The notes under the pieces: generated by a model | The model's database searches: none | What the model was told of the DNA's origin: nothing | What the model saw: the letters and a program-made list of their open reading frames with translations, nothing else | Shown: positions 8,986-18,183 of the stretch, piece by piece | Layout of the letters: each line of letters begins with the position of its first letter | Position numbering within the stretch: position 1 is the first letter of the stretch | Made by a program: the position numbers and the translations under genes | From: Methylopila sp. M107 | GTDB taxonomy: Bacteria; Pseudomonadota; Alphaproteobacteria; Rhizobiales; Methylopilaceae | NCBI RefSeq assembly: GCF_000384475.1 | Contig: NZ_ARWB01000001.1 | Location: forward strand, 4,268,123-4,332,122 | Direction: 5' to 3' | DNA length: 64,000 bases

Positions 8986-10116
8986 ATGTCCCACCCATCC
9001 GCCGTCGCGCCTCAAGGCGCGCCAAAACCCCGCCCCGGCGCACTGGCGATCGACGCCTACGTGCCCGGCGCGAGCAACGCGCCCGTGGGCGTGAAGCTCC
9101 ACAAGCTGTCGTCGAACGAGACGCCGCTTGGGCCGAGCCCCAAGGCGATCGAGGCGTTCCGCGCCGCCGCGGACAAGCTCGAGATCTATCCGGAAGGCAC
9201 CTCGCGCGCGCTCCGCGAGGCGATCGCGCGCGCCAACGGGCTCGACGCCGACCGGATCGTCTGCGGCGCAGGCTCCGACGAGCTGCTGTCGCTGCTCGCC
9301 TACGCCTATCTCGGCGAGGGCGACGAGGGCCTGTTCACCGAGCATGGCTTCCTCGTCTACAAGATCGCCATTCTCGCGGCGGGCGCGACGCCCGTGATCG
9401 CGCCCGAAACGGCGCTGACCGCGGATGTCGACGCGATCCTCGCCCGCGTCACCGACCGCACCCGCGTGGTGTTCCTCGCCAATCCGAACAATCCGACCGG
9501 CACCTATCTGCCATTCGACGAGGTCAAGCGGCTGCATGCGGGCCTGCCGAAGTCGACGCTGCTGGTGCTCGACGCGGCCTATGCGGAATATGTCCGCGCG
9601 AACGACTACGCGGCTGGGATCGAACTGGTCTCGGGCGCGGAAAACGTCGTGATGACCCGCACCTTCTCGAAGGTCTTCGGGCTCGCGAGCCTTCGGATCG
9701 GCTGGCTCTACGGTCCGGCGGGCGTGGTCGACGCGCTGAACCGCATCCGCGGGCCGTTCAACGTCGCCGCGCCCGCGATCGCGGCGGGGGCCGCGGCGGT
9801 GGCGGACCGCGCGCATCTCGACGCCGCGATCGCGCACAACACGCGCTGGCTCGGCGAACTGACCGAGGGCGTGCGCGCGCTCGGGCTCGAGGTGACCCCG
9901 AGCGTCGCGAACTTCATCCTGATCCACTTTCCGCAGGAGCAGGGCCGCACCGCCGCCGATGCGGATGCGTTTCTCACCGCGCGAGGCCTCATTCTGCGCG
10001 CAGTGAAGAGCTACGGGCTGCCGCATGCGCTGCGCCTGACGATCGGCTCCGAGGAGGCGAACCGGGCCGTGCTCGCGGCGCTGGCCGAGTTTATGGCGAG
10101 CGCCGCGCGTGGCTGA
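8986..10116 (+). CDS. hisC: Histidinol-phosphate / aromatic aminotransferase
   Basis: This 376-aa fold-type I PLP aminotransferase has the HisC features [36 protein letters not shown] and the PLP lysine in [14 protein letters not shown] (K229). Histidine genes are absent here. It sits between chorismate mutase and prephenate dehydrogenase and overlaps the latter by 8 bp, so it may act mainly as an aromatic aminotransferase in tyrosine and phenylalanine synthesis. HisC-family enzymes are known to do this, but the assignment here is inference. Confidence 0.9.
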   Translation: MSHPSAVAPQGAPKPRPGALAIDAYVPGASNAPVGVKLHKLSSNETPLGPSPKAIEAFRAAADKLEIYPEGTSRALREAIARANGLDADRIVCGAGSDELLSLLAYAYLGEGDEGLFTEHGFLVYKIAILAAGATPVIAPETALTADVDAILARVTDRTRVVFLANPNNPTGTYLPFDEVKRLHAGLPKSTLLVLDAAYAEYVRANDYAAGIELVSGAENVVMTRTFSKVFGLASLRIGWLYGPAGVVDALNRIRGPFNVAAPAIAAGAAAVADRAHLDAAIAHNTRWLGELTEGVRALGLEVTPSVANFILIHFPQEQGRTAADADAFLTARGLILRAVKSYGLPHALRLTIGSEEANRAVLAALAEFMASAARG

Positions 10117-11044
10117 TGCGCTGTTCGAACGGGTCGCCATCATCGGCGTCGGGCTGATCGGCTCGTCGATCGCGCATGCGTTGCGGCGGGGCGGCCTCGC
10201 CGCGAATATCGTCGTCAGCGACGCCGATCCCGCCGTGCGCGCCCGCGCGGCGACGCTCGGGCTCGGCGACGAGGTCGCGGAAACGGCGGCCGAGGCGGCG
10301 AAGAGCGCGGACCTCGTCGTCGCCTGCGTCCCGATCGGCGCCTGCGGCGCGGTCGCGGCCGAAGTCGGACCCAGCCTGAAGCCGGGCGCGATCCTGACCG
10401 ACGTCGGATCGGTCAAGGGCGCGGTGATCCGCGACATGGCCCCGCACGTGCCGGCCCACGCGCATTTCGTGCCCGCGCACCCGATCGCCGGCACCGAAAA
10501 CTCCGGCCCGGATTCCGGCTTCGCGGAGCTGTTCGACGGCCGCTGGGCGATCGTCGTCAGCGAGAACGGCGCGGACGCAGGCGCCGTCGCCAGTGTGCGC
10601 GCGTTCTGGGAGGGCATGGGCGCCAAGGTCGACACCATGACCGCCCAACATCACGATCTCGTCTTCGCGATCGTCAGCCATGTGCCGCATCTGATCGCCT
10701 ACAACATCGTCGGCACCGCCGCCGACCTCGAGGACGTGACGCAGTCCGAGGTGATCAAATATTCGGCCTCCGGCTTCCGCGACTTCACCCGCATCGCGGC
10801 CTCCGACCCCACGATGTGGCGCGACGTCTTCCTCAACAATCGCGACGCGGTGCTGCAGATGCTCGGCCGCTTCACCGAAGACCTGACGGCGCTGCAGCGC
10901 GCGATCCGCTGGGGGGAGGGCGACAAGCTGTTCGAGCTGTTCAGCCGCACGCGCGCCATCCGGCGCGACATCATCGAGCAGGGCCAGGACACGGCTGCGC
11001 CCGATTTCGGGCGCAGGACGGCGTCGCTTCCAACGAAAAACTGA
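10109..11044 (+). CDS. tyrA: Prephenate / cyclohexadienyl dehydrogenase
   Basis: This 311-aa TyrA-family dehydrogenase opens with the dinucleotide-binding motif GVGLIGSS (residues 13-20). Later family motifs include GSVKG and [14 protein letters not shown]. It oxidatively decarboxylates prephenate or arogenate with NAD(P)+. It starts with GTG inside the hisC end (8-bp overlap). The single-domain form has no ACT or fused mutase domain, consistent with the separate chorismate mutase upstream. Confidence 0.92.
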   Translation: MADALFERVAIIGVGLIGSSIAHALRRGGLAANIVVSDADPAVRARAATLGLGDEVAETAAEAAKSADLVVACVPIGACGAVAAEVGPSLKPGAILTDVGSVKGAVIRDMAPHVPAHAHFVPAHPIAGTENSGPDSGFAELFDGRWAIVVSENGADAGAVASVRAFWEGMGAKVDTMTAQHHDLVFAIVSHVPHLIAYNIVGTAADLEDVTQSEVIKYSASGFRDFTRIAASDPTMWRDVFLNNRDAVLQMLGRFTEDLTALQRAIRWGEGDKLFELFSRTRAIRRDIIEQGQDTAAPDFGRRTASLPTKN

Positions 11045-11109
11045 ACGATGCCCGGCACGCGAGTCAGTTACCGATTGAACGGGCCGCCGCGCGGGCGCAA
11101 AGGAACGTC

Positions 11110-11691
11110 ATGAACAAGGTCGCCGACCCGAGTCGCGCCATTCATCCCGCGGTCAAGCTCGCGCTCGAGCTCGGGCCGCTGATCGTATTCTTCATCGCCA
11201 ATTCGCGCGGCAACCTGTTCGTCGCGACCGGCGCATTCATGGCCGCGACCGCGGTCTCGCTCGGCGTCTCCTGGCTGCTGATCCGGCGTCTGCCGATCAT
11301 GCCGCTGGTGTCGGGCGTCGTGGTCATGGTGTTCGGCGGGCTGACGCTCGCGCTGCAGGACGAGCTTTTCATCAAGCTGAAGCCCACGATCGTGAACCTG
11401 CTGTTCGCGGGCGCGCTGTTCGGCGGCGTCGCGATGAACAAGCCGCTGCTCGCGGTCGTGTTCGAGCAGGCCTTCGACCTCACCCATCGCGGCTGGATGA
11501 AGCTGTCCATCCGCTGGGCGTGGTTTTTCGTGTTCCTGGCGCTCGTCAACGAGGTCGTCTGGCGCACCCAGACGACCGACTTCTGGGTCGCGTTCAAGGT
11601 GTGGGGCATCATGCCCATCACGATGATCTTCGCGATCGCCCAGGCGCCGCTGCTGCAGCGTTATTCGGCGGGCGACGCAGCCGCCGAATAG
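11110..11691 (+). CDS. yciB: Septation protein A / inner membrane protein YciB
   Basis: This 193-aa protein is a polytopic YciB/IspZ family member (KLALELGPLIVFFIANSR, FGGLTLALQDELFIKLKPT, GWMKLSIRWAWFFVFLALVNE). It is implicated in cell-envelope synthesis and septation. The ATG at 11110 follows AAAGGAAC with proper spacing; an upstream open frame is the tyrA region in another phase. Its 3' end overlaps the convergent mdoH gene by 31 bp. Confidence 0.93.
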   Translation: MNKVADPSRAIHPAVKLALELGPLIVFFIANSRGNLFVATGAFMAATAVSLGVSWLLIRRLPIMPLVSGVVVMVFGGLTLALQDELFIKLKPTIVNLLFAGALFGGVAMNKPLLAVVFEQAFDLTHRGWMKLSIRWAWFFVFLALVNEVVWRTQTTDFWVAFKVWGIMPITMIFAIAQAPLLQRYSAGDAAAE

Positions 11692-13601
11692 ATCGACCGG
11701 CCGCGGGGCGCCGCGTCGAAGCGGAACGGCTCCATCGGCGGCGCGTAGCCGGCGGCGCTTGCGGGGCCGGCGCTCACCGCCCGCACCTCGTAGGGCGCGT
11801 CGAACTCTTCCGGGATCGCCGCGAGCCGGCGGCGCGGCCAGGCGGCGTCGGGCGCCTCCAGCGAACTCGCCACGGCGAACGGGACGGCGAACACGTAGGC
11901 GATCAGCACCGGCGCGGCCCAGGGCAGCACCTCCGGCGCGGACGCATAAAGCGACGCGCCCAGCAGGAGCCCGAACAGGGTCGTGGACCAGAACATCCGG
12001 ACGGCCTCGCCCCAGCGCGTGCGCTTACCGTCACGGTCCTGCGCGATCCAGCCGACAGGTCGCCGCAAGGTGAACAGGCGCAGCAGATAGGCCGTCACCG
12101 AGAACGACACGATCGGCGCGAACAGCATGCCGAACGCGCCCTCGGCCGCGGCGCCGGCCGCGAACATGCCGCCGCCGCCATAGCGCCTGCGCTCGGCGTC
12201 GCTCAGCGCGACGTCGAGATAGCCCATGATCTTCGGCGCGAACAGCAGCGTCATCATCGCGCTGAGCAGGCCGACCGACAGCACGAACGGATAAGGCCCA
12301 GCCGGTCCGTCGCCGCCGATCACCGGCGCCGGTCCCCAGGCCTGCGCGGCGCTCGCGGCCATGAACAGGATCCAGGCCGGCGCGCCGGCGTACATCAGGA
12401 TCGCGATCGCGAGATTGACGCGGCCGACGAGGGGGAGCCCCGGTCGTCCGATCAGCCGCAGATACTGCATGTTGCCCTGGCACCAGCGCAGGTTCCGGCG
12501 CAGGAACTCCGAGAGCGAGGCCGGATTGTCCTCCCAGGAGCCGGCCTCCTCGGGCAGCACGCGGACCTCGTAGCCGCCCTTGCGCATCAGCACGGCCTCG
12601 TAGAGGTCGTGGCTGAGGACGTCGCCGCCGAGCGGCGGGCCGCCCGGCACGGTCGGAAGATGGCAGTGCTCGCGGAACGGCTTGATGCGGATCGCGGCGT
12701 TGTGGCCCCAATAGGGGCCGGTGTCGCCCGTCCACCAGGCCTCGCCCATGGCGTAGGAGCGCAGGCTGGCGCGCATGCCGAACTGGAACAGCCGCGCGAA
12801 CACGGTGCGGGCCGGCAGGCCGATCACCACGCTCTGCAGGATGCCGAGCTTCGGATTGGCCTGCATCACCCGCACGAGGCGCAGGATGGTCTCGCCCGAC
12901 ATCACGCTGTCGGCGTCGAGCGTGATCATCAGGTCGTAGTCCCGGCCGCGCCCGACCACGAATTCGCGGATGTTGCCGGCCTTGAAGCCCTCGTTGGAGA
13001 GACGGCGGCGATAGGTGACGCGGTCGGGCTCGGCGAGGCCGGCGCGCCAGCGCGCGATCTCGGCCTCCTCTTCGGCGGCGAGGTCGGGCCGGGCGCTGTC
13101 GCTGAGCACGAAGACGTCGAACCGGCGTCCATGGCCGGTGGCGTCGAGGCTTCGCAGCACCGCGTCCAGCCGGCGGACCACACGCACCGGGTCTTCGTGC
13201 CGCACGCACATCACCACCGCGACGCGCGCGCTGACAGGGTCTTCGGCCTGCGCCTTCAGCACGCACGGGGCCACGACCGCGACCGGATCGTCGCAGAGCC
13301 TCAGCAGCGCGAAGCCGATCACCGCGTTCCAGAAGCCGATCACGATCCAGGGAGCGGAGGCCAGGAAGCAGGCGAACATGACGAATTCGGGGATGGTCCA
13401 GCCGCCATGCGCCAGCACGGTCGCGAACGCGAAGCCGAGCCCCGCAATGGTTGAGAGTACGGCGGCGGCGAAGGCGATGCGCCGGGCCGCAAGCGAGGCG
13501 CTGGACTGCGCGCCTGTGGGCGTCGAACGCTGGGAAAACAGCCGGGAAAAGCGGGACGAGCCAAGAGAGGGAGCCGGCGAGATGTCGATGCTCGAACGCA
13601 T
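11661..13601 (-). CDS. mdoH: Glucans biosynthesis glucosyltransferase (family GT2)
   Basis: This 646-aa membrane processive glucosyltransferase has N-terminal helices (residues 40-100), a cytosolic GT2 domain with LSDSAR, the UDP/metal motif LDADS (D229, D231), EEAGSWEDNP and the QxxRW-like element RRNLRWCQGN, then C-terminal helices. It makes the beta-glucan backbone of osmoregulated periplasmic glucans. The usual partner MdoG/OpgG is not adjacent. It runs convergent to yciB and divergent from the glycosyltransferase at 13841. Confidence 0.93.
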   Translation of the reverse strand: MRSSIDISPAPSLGSSRFSRLFSQRSTPTGAQSSASLAARRIAFAAAVLSTIAGLGFAFATVLAHGGWTIPEFVMFACFLASAPWIVIGFWNAVIGFALLRLCDDPVAVVAPCVLKAQAEDPVSARVAVVMCVRHEDPVRVVRRLDAVLRSLDATGHGRRFDVFVLSDSARPDLAAEEEAEIARWRAGLAEPDRVTYRRRLSNEGFKAGNIREFVVGRGRDYDLMITLDADSVMSGETILRLVRVMQANPKLGILQSVVIGLPARTVFARLFQFGMRASLRSYAMGEAWWTGDTGPYWGHNAAIRIKPFREHCHLPTVPGGPPLGGDVLSHDLYEAVLMRKGGYEVRVLPEEAGSWEDNPASLSEFLRRNLRWCQGNMQYLRLIGRPGLPLVGRVNLAIAILMYAGAPAWILFMAASAAQAWGPAPVIGGDGPAGPYPFVLSVGLLSAMMTLLFAPKIMGYLDVALSDAERRRYGGGGMFAAGAAAEGAFGMLFAPIVSFSVTAYLLRLFTLRRPVGWIAQDRDGKRTRWGEAVRMFWSTTLFGLLLGASLYASAPEVLPWAAPVLIAYVFAVPFAVASSLEAPDAAWPRRRLAAIPEEFDAPYEVRAVSAGPASAAGYAPPMEPFRFDAAPRGRSIYSAAASPAE

Positions 13602-13840
13602 GTCACGCTTTCGTTTTGACCGGAAAACGCCCGCTGGCGCCTCCGGCGGCGCCCCCTATAACACGAACCTGGGCGTAGAACCTGAGCGGCTCTGACCACC
13701 AATTAGGCGAATTCGGGCGCCCGGCAACGGCGCCCGTGCGCGGCCGGAAGTCGCTCCGGCTCTGAAGCGCCGCGTTCCGACGCGCCGACATCCCGCCGCG
13801 CAACGGCGGTCGCCGGCGCATTTTTTAAGGTCGATCCTTC

Positions 13841-14896
13841 ATGGCCAGGCTCGTTGTCGCATCGCCCGAAGACGCAACGTCGCGGGCGGACGGGCGACGC
13901 TATGAGATCAGGCTGCTGGCGGAGCTCTCGGCGCGGCGCCACGAGGCGACCTATCTGCCGCTTCCCCAAAGCTTCCCGATTCCATCGGCCGAGGCGGTCA
14001 GGACGACGCTCGACCGGCTGCGGTCGGTTCCGTCCGGAACCATGCTGGTCGTCGAGGGGGCGGCTTTCTGCGGCCTTCCGGCCGACAGGCTGGCGGCGCT
14101 CGGGCGGCCGGTCTCAGCGCTGCTGCGCTATCCCGCCTCGCTCGAGCCCGGGCTGCCGCCGGACGCCGTCGCTTTCCTGGAGGCCTCGCAGCGCGCCGCG
14201 TTCGGCGTCGCCGAGGTCGTGATCGCGACCAGCGCCGCGACCCGCTCGCTGCTGATCGAACGGTTCGGGGTGCCGAAGGAGAAGCTCCGCGTCGCCGAAC
14301 CCGGCGTCGATCCGTCGCCTCGGGCGCGCGGCGGCGGCGGGGACGTCCCCGTCATCCTGACGGTCGGCGCGGTTCTGCCCCGCAAGAACCAGCTGGCGCT
14401 CGCCCGCGCGCTCGGCCGATTGACCGACATCGGCTGGCGCTGGCGGATCGTCGGTCCGCTCGAGGCCGATGTCGCCTATGCGTCCGCGCTGCGCGACGCC
14501 GTCGCGGAGGAGGGGATTGCAGACCGGGTCGAGTTCGCCGGCCAGCTCAACCAGGCTGGGCTGGCGGAGGCCTATGACCGCGCGGACCTGTTCGCCCTGC
14601 CGTCCTACCTCGAAGGCTACGGCATGGCGTACGCCGAGGCGCTGGCGCGCGGCCTGCCGGTCGTGGCGGGGGCGGGCGAGGCGGCGGCCGCGCTGGTGTC
14701 GGGCGCCGCGGGCGAACTCGTTCCGCCGGACGACCCCGCGACGATCGCGGCGGCGCTTCGCAACCTGCTGTCTGAGCCGGACGCGCGGGCGCGGGCCGCC
14801 CGCTCGGCGCGCAGCGTCGGCACGCGGCTGCCGCGCTGGTTCCAGTGCGCCGACGTGTTCGAGCACCTGATGGAGCAGGCCGCCGCCCGCGGGTGA
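13841..14896 (+). CDS. Glycosyltransferase family 4 protein
   Basis: This 351-aa retaining GT-B enzyme has an N-terminal acceptor half with SAATRSLLIERFGVP and PGVDPSP, and a C-terminal donor half with LTVGAVLPRKNQ, LPSYLEGYGMAYAEAL (the E-x7-E sugar-nucleotide motif) and a final helical tail. Acceptor and product cannot be told from sequence. Only mdoH nearby is another carbohydrate enzyme, read from the shared 240-bp upstream gap. Confidence 0.88.
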   Translation: MARLVVASPEDATSRADGRRYEIRLLAELSARRHEATYLPLPQSFPIPSAEAVRTTLDRLRSVPSGTMLVVEGAAFCGLPADRLAALGRPVSALLRYPASLEPGLPPDAVAFLEASQRAAFGVAEVVIATSAATRSLLIERFGVPKEKLRVAEPGVDPSPRARGGGGDVPVILTVGAVLPRKNQLALARALGRLTDIGWRWRIVGPLEADVAYASALRDAVAEEGIADRVEFAGQLNQAGLAEAYDRADLFALPSYLEGYGMAYAEALARGLPVVAGAGEAAAALVSGAAGELVPPDDPATIAAALRNLLSEPDARARAARSARSVGTRLPRWFQCADVFEHLMEQAAARG

Positions 14897-14904
14897 CGCC
14901 TGTG

Positions 14905-15462
14905 TCAGAGCATGCGGGCGAGCACCGCGTCCTTCCGCACGAAGCGGTGGTGGAGCGCCGCGCCGACATGGACGACGATCAGCGCCAGCGCCGTGAAGCC
15001 CAGAACGCCGTGGACGTCGTAGATCGCCTCGCCCAGGTCCTCGTTCTCGGCCAGCAGCGTCGGCAGGTTGAACACTCCGTACATGTTGACCGGCCGGCCG
15101 AGCGCGTTCGAGCCGAGCCATCCGAGAACCGGCATCACGAGCAGGATGAGGTAGAGCGACCAGTGCACGGCGTGCGACGCCGCGGTCCGCCAGCGCTCCT
15201 GTCCGGGCTCCGGCGGGGGCGGGCGGTGCGTGGCGCGGAAGGCGAGCCGCGCGATCATCAGGACCAGCACCACGATGCCGGTCGCCTTGTGCAGCATGGT
15301 GACGAAGTCCCGCTCGGGCCCCTTCGGCATGAACTCCCGGCCGACGCCGACCGCGATCAGGCCGATGACCAGGACCGCCACGATCCAGTGGAGCGCCTTG
15401 GCGGTCGGGGCGTAGCCGCCGGCGGCGGGAGACGGCGCGACGGCGCTCGATGTGAGGCTCAT
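14905..15462 (-). CDS. Cytochrome b561
   Basis: This 185-aa protein has four membrane helices with the b561 signature: KALHWIVAVLVIGLIAVG, LHKATGIVVLVLMIARLAFR, ASHAVHWSLYLILLVMPVLGW and YDVHGVLGFTALALIVVHVGAALHHRFV. The histidines in these helices (H29 and later) would bind two b hemes. Family members carry electrons from quinol or act with periplasmic oxidases or superoxide. The ATG at 15462 gives the family N-terminus. Its 3' end nearly touches the convergent glycosyltransferase (8 bp apart). Confidence 0.9.
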   Translation of the reverse strand: MSLTSSAVAPSPAAGGYAPTAKALHWIVAVLVIGLIAVGVGREFMPKGPERDFVTMLHKATGIVVLVLMIARLAFRATHRPPPPEPGQERWRTAASHAVHWSLYLILLVMPVLGWLGSNALGRPVNMYGVFNLPTLLAENEDLGEAIYDVHGVLGFTALALIVVHVGAALHHRFVRKDAVLARML

Positions 15463-15666
15463 ATGAAAATCCGGGTCCTGCGGCTGGTCACGGCGCGTCT
15501 GGCGTTTGTATTCATTCCAATTAAGCGCATGGCCGCTCTTCGCCATGCCGGTTCGCTCACGACCCCGCGACGGACGGCGAGGTTGACGGCGACCGGGGCG
15601 GCGTGGTCGATCGCCGATTGACTGAGCCTCTTGGCGTCCGACCGTTTTCGACCGGGGAGTTCCCAC

Positions 15667-16314
15667 ATGGCTGATCTGCATTCGACGACCGACGGGTCGC
15701 TCGACGCGCTGTTCGACGGCTACCGCCGTTTCCGACACGACGCCTGGCCCGACCTGCAGCGACGGTTCGAGCAACTGGCCGACGGGCAGGCGCCCAAGGT
15801 GATGGTGATCGGCTGCTCGGACAGCCGGGTCGATCCGCAGCAGATTCTGGGCGCGGGCCCCGGCGAGCTGTTCGTGCTGCGCAACGTCGCGGCGCTCGCG
15901 CCGCCCTACGCGCCCGACGGCTCGCATCACGGCGCGAGCGCGGCGATCGAATATGCGGTGCGCGTCCTCAAGGTGGAGCGCCTGGTGGTGCTGGCGCATG
16001 CCGGCTGCGGCGGCGTGAAGGCGCTGTTCGACGGCGCGCCGCCCGACACGTTCGATTTCGTCGTCGGCTGGGTCAACATGGCGAGCCGCGCCCGCCGGGC
16101 GATCGACCCGACGCTCCAGGGCCCCGAGCGCCAGCAGGCGGCCGAAGAGGCCGTCGCCAGCGTGACGATCGAGAACCTGATGACCTTCCCGTGGATCGCC
16201 GAGCGCGTGGAGGAGGGCTCGCTCGAGCTCACCGGCATGCATTTCGGCGTCGCGGAAGGCCGCCTGCGCTGCCGCTGCGGCGACGGCAAATGGGCCGACG
16301 TGCCGACAGAATGA
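15667..16314 (+). CDS. Beta-class carbonic anhydrase
   Basis: This 215-aa enzyme interconverts CO2 and bicarbonate. Zinc ligands are evident: C50 with D52/R54 in CSDSR, and H111 and C114 in HAGCGG. The ATG follows GGGGAG at 15654-15659. It is 22 bp from the Fae paralogue, so the two may be co-transcribed. A role supplying bicarbonate for serine-cycle carboxylation in a methylotroph is possible but only inferred. Confidence 0.94.
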   Translation: MADLHSTTDGSLDALFDGYRRFRHDAWPDLQRRFEQLADGQAPKVMVIGCSDSRVDPQQILGAGPGELFVLRNVAALAPPYAPDGSHHGASAAIEYAVRVLKVERLVVLAHAGCGGVKALFDGAPPDTFDFVVGWVNMASRARRAIDPTLQGPERQQAAEEAVASVTIENLMTFPWIAERVEEGSLELTGMHFGVAEGRLRCRCGDGKWADVPTE

Positions 16315-16336
16315 TTTCTTCCAAGGAGCCTTCGAA

Positions 16337-16876
16337 ATGACCGACATCGTATTCCGCACCGGCGAGGCGACCGTGCTCGCGGTCGAGGGCCAGGCGACCG
16401 ACGCCATGCCCGAGATCGTCATCGGCAAGGTCGACGGCCCGGTCGGGACGGCTTTCGCGTCGATGCTCGGCCAGTCGGTCGGCCATCCGCGCATGTTCGT
16501 GGTGCGCGACCTCAACCAGGCGGTGAAGCCCGCGACCATGATGACCACCAAGGTCACCATCCAGAACGAGGCCTATGTCGAGCTGCTCGGCGGCGTCGTG
16601 CAGGGCGCGGTCGGCGACGCCATCCTCGACAGCGTGATCGAGGGCGTGATCCCGAAGGCGGACGTCGACGACCTCTGCATCATCGCGACGCTCTGGCTCG
16701 ACCCGCGCACCGCGACCGACGAGAACGTCGACAAGGCCGACCTCTACCGCACCAATTACGAGGCCATGAAGCTCGCGATCAGCCGCGCCATCAAGGGCGA
16801 GCCGACGATCGACGAGCTGATCGCGAACCGCAAGACGGTGAAGCACTACGCGCTCGACGGCGTGGTGGAGTACTGA
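16337..16876 (+). CDS. Formaldehyde-activating enzyme (Fae) paralogue with altered active site
   Basis: This 179-aa protein follows the Fae fold over most of its length: IGKVDGPVGTAFASML, KPATMMTTKVTI, the VQGAVGDAILDSVIEGVIPKAD block (split here), YEAMKLAISRAIKGEP. True Fae condenses formaldehyde with tetrahydromethanopterin using a conserved His in its GDGNEVAHIDL motif. The equivalent stretch here reads ATDAMPEIVIG, with Met24 where His is expected. A catalytic role is therefore doubtful; formaldehyde or pterin binding, or regulation, is an alternative. AAGGAG at 16322-16327 supports the start. Confidence 0.82.
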   Translation: MTDIVFRTGEATVLAVEGQATDAMPEIVIGKVDGPVGTAFASMLGQSVGHPRMFVVRDLNQAVKPATMMTTKVTIQNEAYVELLGGVVQGAVGDAILDSVIEGVIPKADVDDLCIIATLWLDPRTATDENVDKADLYRTNYEAMKLAISRAIKGEPTIDELIANRKTVKHYALDGVVEY

Positions 16877-16937
16877 GGCCGGGCAGGGCGCTCCTTCCTT
16901 TCTCCCCTTGCGTTGGATTTTGCGGCGCGGGTCTTCT

Positions 16938-16964
16938 CTTGTCCCGGCTCAAGGCCGGGACAAG
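16938..16964. repeat. Short perfect hairpin downstream of the Fae paralogue
   Basis: CTTGTCCCGGC and GCCGGGACAAG form an 11-bp perfect stem with a 5-nt loop, 60 bp after the fae-like stop. No U-tract follows on either strand, so it is not a classic terminator. The same TGTCCCGGC core appears between the GNAT and MarR genes at 29630-29653. Confidence 0.7.
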
Positions 16965-16989
16965 CAAGGGGGCGCGCGTCATCGCTCCG

Positions 16990-17520
16990 GGGCCGGAGTA
17001 CGCTCATGCCAGCGATGTCAGACAGCCGAGAAATGCAGGGAGGCGGGGACGCCAGGCGGCCGCATCTTAAAGTTTAGAGAACCGGTCGCCCGGCGCCCCA
17101 CGCACGGCGATTTTTCATCGCTCGAAGGAACCGCGCTCCGACGGCGGGCGACCCGTTGGCCCTTCGGTTTCCCAAAGGGGTCCGGACCAGTCCCGCCGCG
17201 TTACGGCCCACTGAAGGGCGGCCCCGTCATAGTGCAGGGCGGGCGGCCGTCGTTCCTTGGCGTTGTCCGGGCGCCCTTGACCTCATCGGCCAAAAGCTTC
17301 CGGCTTCCGCCGCGAAAAGCCTTCGATCGACGTCCCGGGAAGGTCGAGACCGGTGCTCGAACCCGCGCAGGCGCCGCCCTCACATCCCGCGCGAACGGCC
17401 GGTCCGGACGCGCCTCCCGGCGGGAGGAGGTGAAGGGAGCGTGCGGGAGAGAAGGAATAATGTCAAGGACAAAATACCTAGTATCGATGTCTCCAAACCC
17501 GCCGCGACGCTTCCGTCCCC
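16990..17520. other. Gene-free stretch with no recognised content
   Basis: No open frame here has credible coding character; the 209-residue frame that spans it is Arg/Gly/Pro-rich and ends in the repeat zone. I see a hairpin with CCTCCC/GGGAGG arms near 17408 and an A+T-rich patch at 17455-17490. No tRNA, tmRNA, RNase P or 6S RNA signature was found. It could be decayed coding DNA or an unrecognised structured RNA. Confidence 0.4.
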
Positions 17521-17524
17521 TTCT

Positions 17525-18065
17525 CCCGCTTAGCTGAGAGAAGGTAAGGATGAGGGGGCGTCAACCCGCTGAGCCCTGTCACGAAGTCCCCTCACCCTTA
17601 CCCTCTCCCGCTCCGCGGGCGAGGGGGGCGGAGACGTGGCTGTCCCCCTCCCCCTTGCGGGGAGGGGTTAGGGGTGGGGGTGCCTCAGGATAAAGCGCCC
17701 CGCGTCGGCGTAGAGCAGCTTCGCTCGCCGAGCCATGTTCTGAACCACCCCCACCCCTAGCCCCTCCCCGCAAGGGGGAGGGGAACGAGGCAGTGCGGAG
17801 AACGCGCCGCGAGCCCGCCCCCTCCACCGCCTTCGGCGGTCCCCCTCCCCCGCGCTCCGCGCAGGGGAGGATCCAGAGGCGTCGCGGGTCGTGCGCGAAT
17901 CCTCCTCCATGCCGCAGGCATGGGGGAGGGGGACCGTGCGCAGCACGGTGGAGGGGGCGGACGTAGAGCGCAGCCGTTCAGCTTGGCTCCCCAGCAGCGC
18001 GTTCAGGAGGCGGCGGCCGAAATGCGCAGCGGCGAGCCCGCCCCCTCCGCCATGGCTCGCGCACG
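17525..18065. repeat. Repeat-rich gap including a 37-bp inverted repeat
   Basis: This stretch is built of C-rich and G-rich palindromic units. The clearest pair is 17645-17681 and 17747-17783, 37-bp arms with one mismatch (both containing CTCCCCCTTGCGGGGAG), separated by about 65 bp. Further CCCTCTCCC, CCCCCTCCGCC and GGGGGAGGG units flank it. No gene is credible. This is the densest repeat block in the window. Confidence 0.75.
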
Positions 18066-18120
18066 GTCCCCCGCCCCGATGGCTGCGGCATGGGGGCGGG
18101 CGCTCGGGCCCCAGGTTCCG

Positions 18121-18152
18121 AACGAAAACGGCCGGCTCCTCGGGAGCCGGCC
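18121..18152 (-). terminator. Rho-independent terminator of oxlT
   Basis: Reading the minus strand, GGCCGGCTCC-cga-GGAGCCGGCC forms a perfect 10-bp stem followed at once by GTTTTCGTT. It begins about 30 nt after the antiporter stop, so it very likely ends that transcript and shields it from the repeat block beyond. Confidence 0.8.
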
Positions 18153-18183
18153 GCGGGACACGCGAGGGGAGAGCGCGCGAGGG

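Noticed and set aside
8017-10638. 873-residue open frame on the minus strand over the aromatic amino acid trio
   Set aside because: Antisense shadow of chorismate mutase, hisC and tyrA, which carry full family motifs on the plus strand.
16938-16964. Rho-independent terminator for the Fae paralogue
   Set aside because: Strong stem but no U-tract on either strand; recorded as a hairpin repeat instead.
16908-17537. 209-residue frame in the gap after the Fae paralogue
   Set aside because: Composition and lack of any motif, plus overlap with hairpins, make it unlikely to be a gene; kept only as an unexplained stretch.
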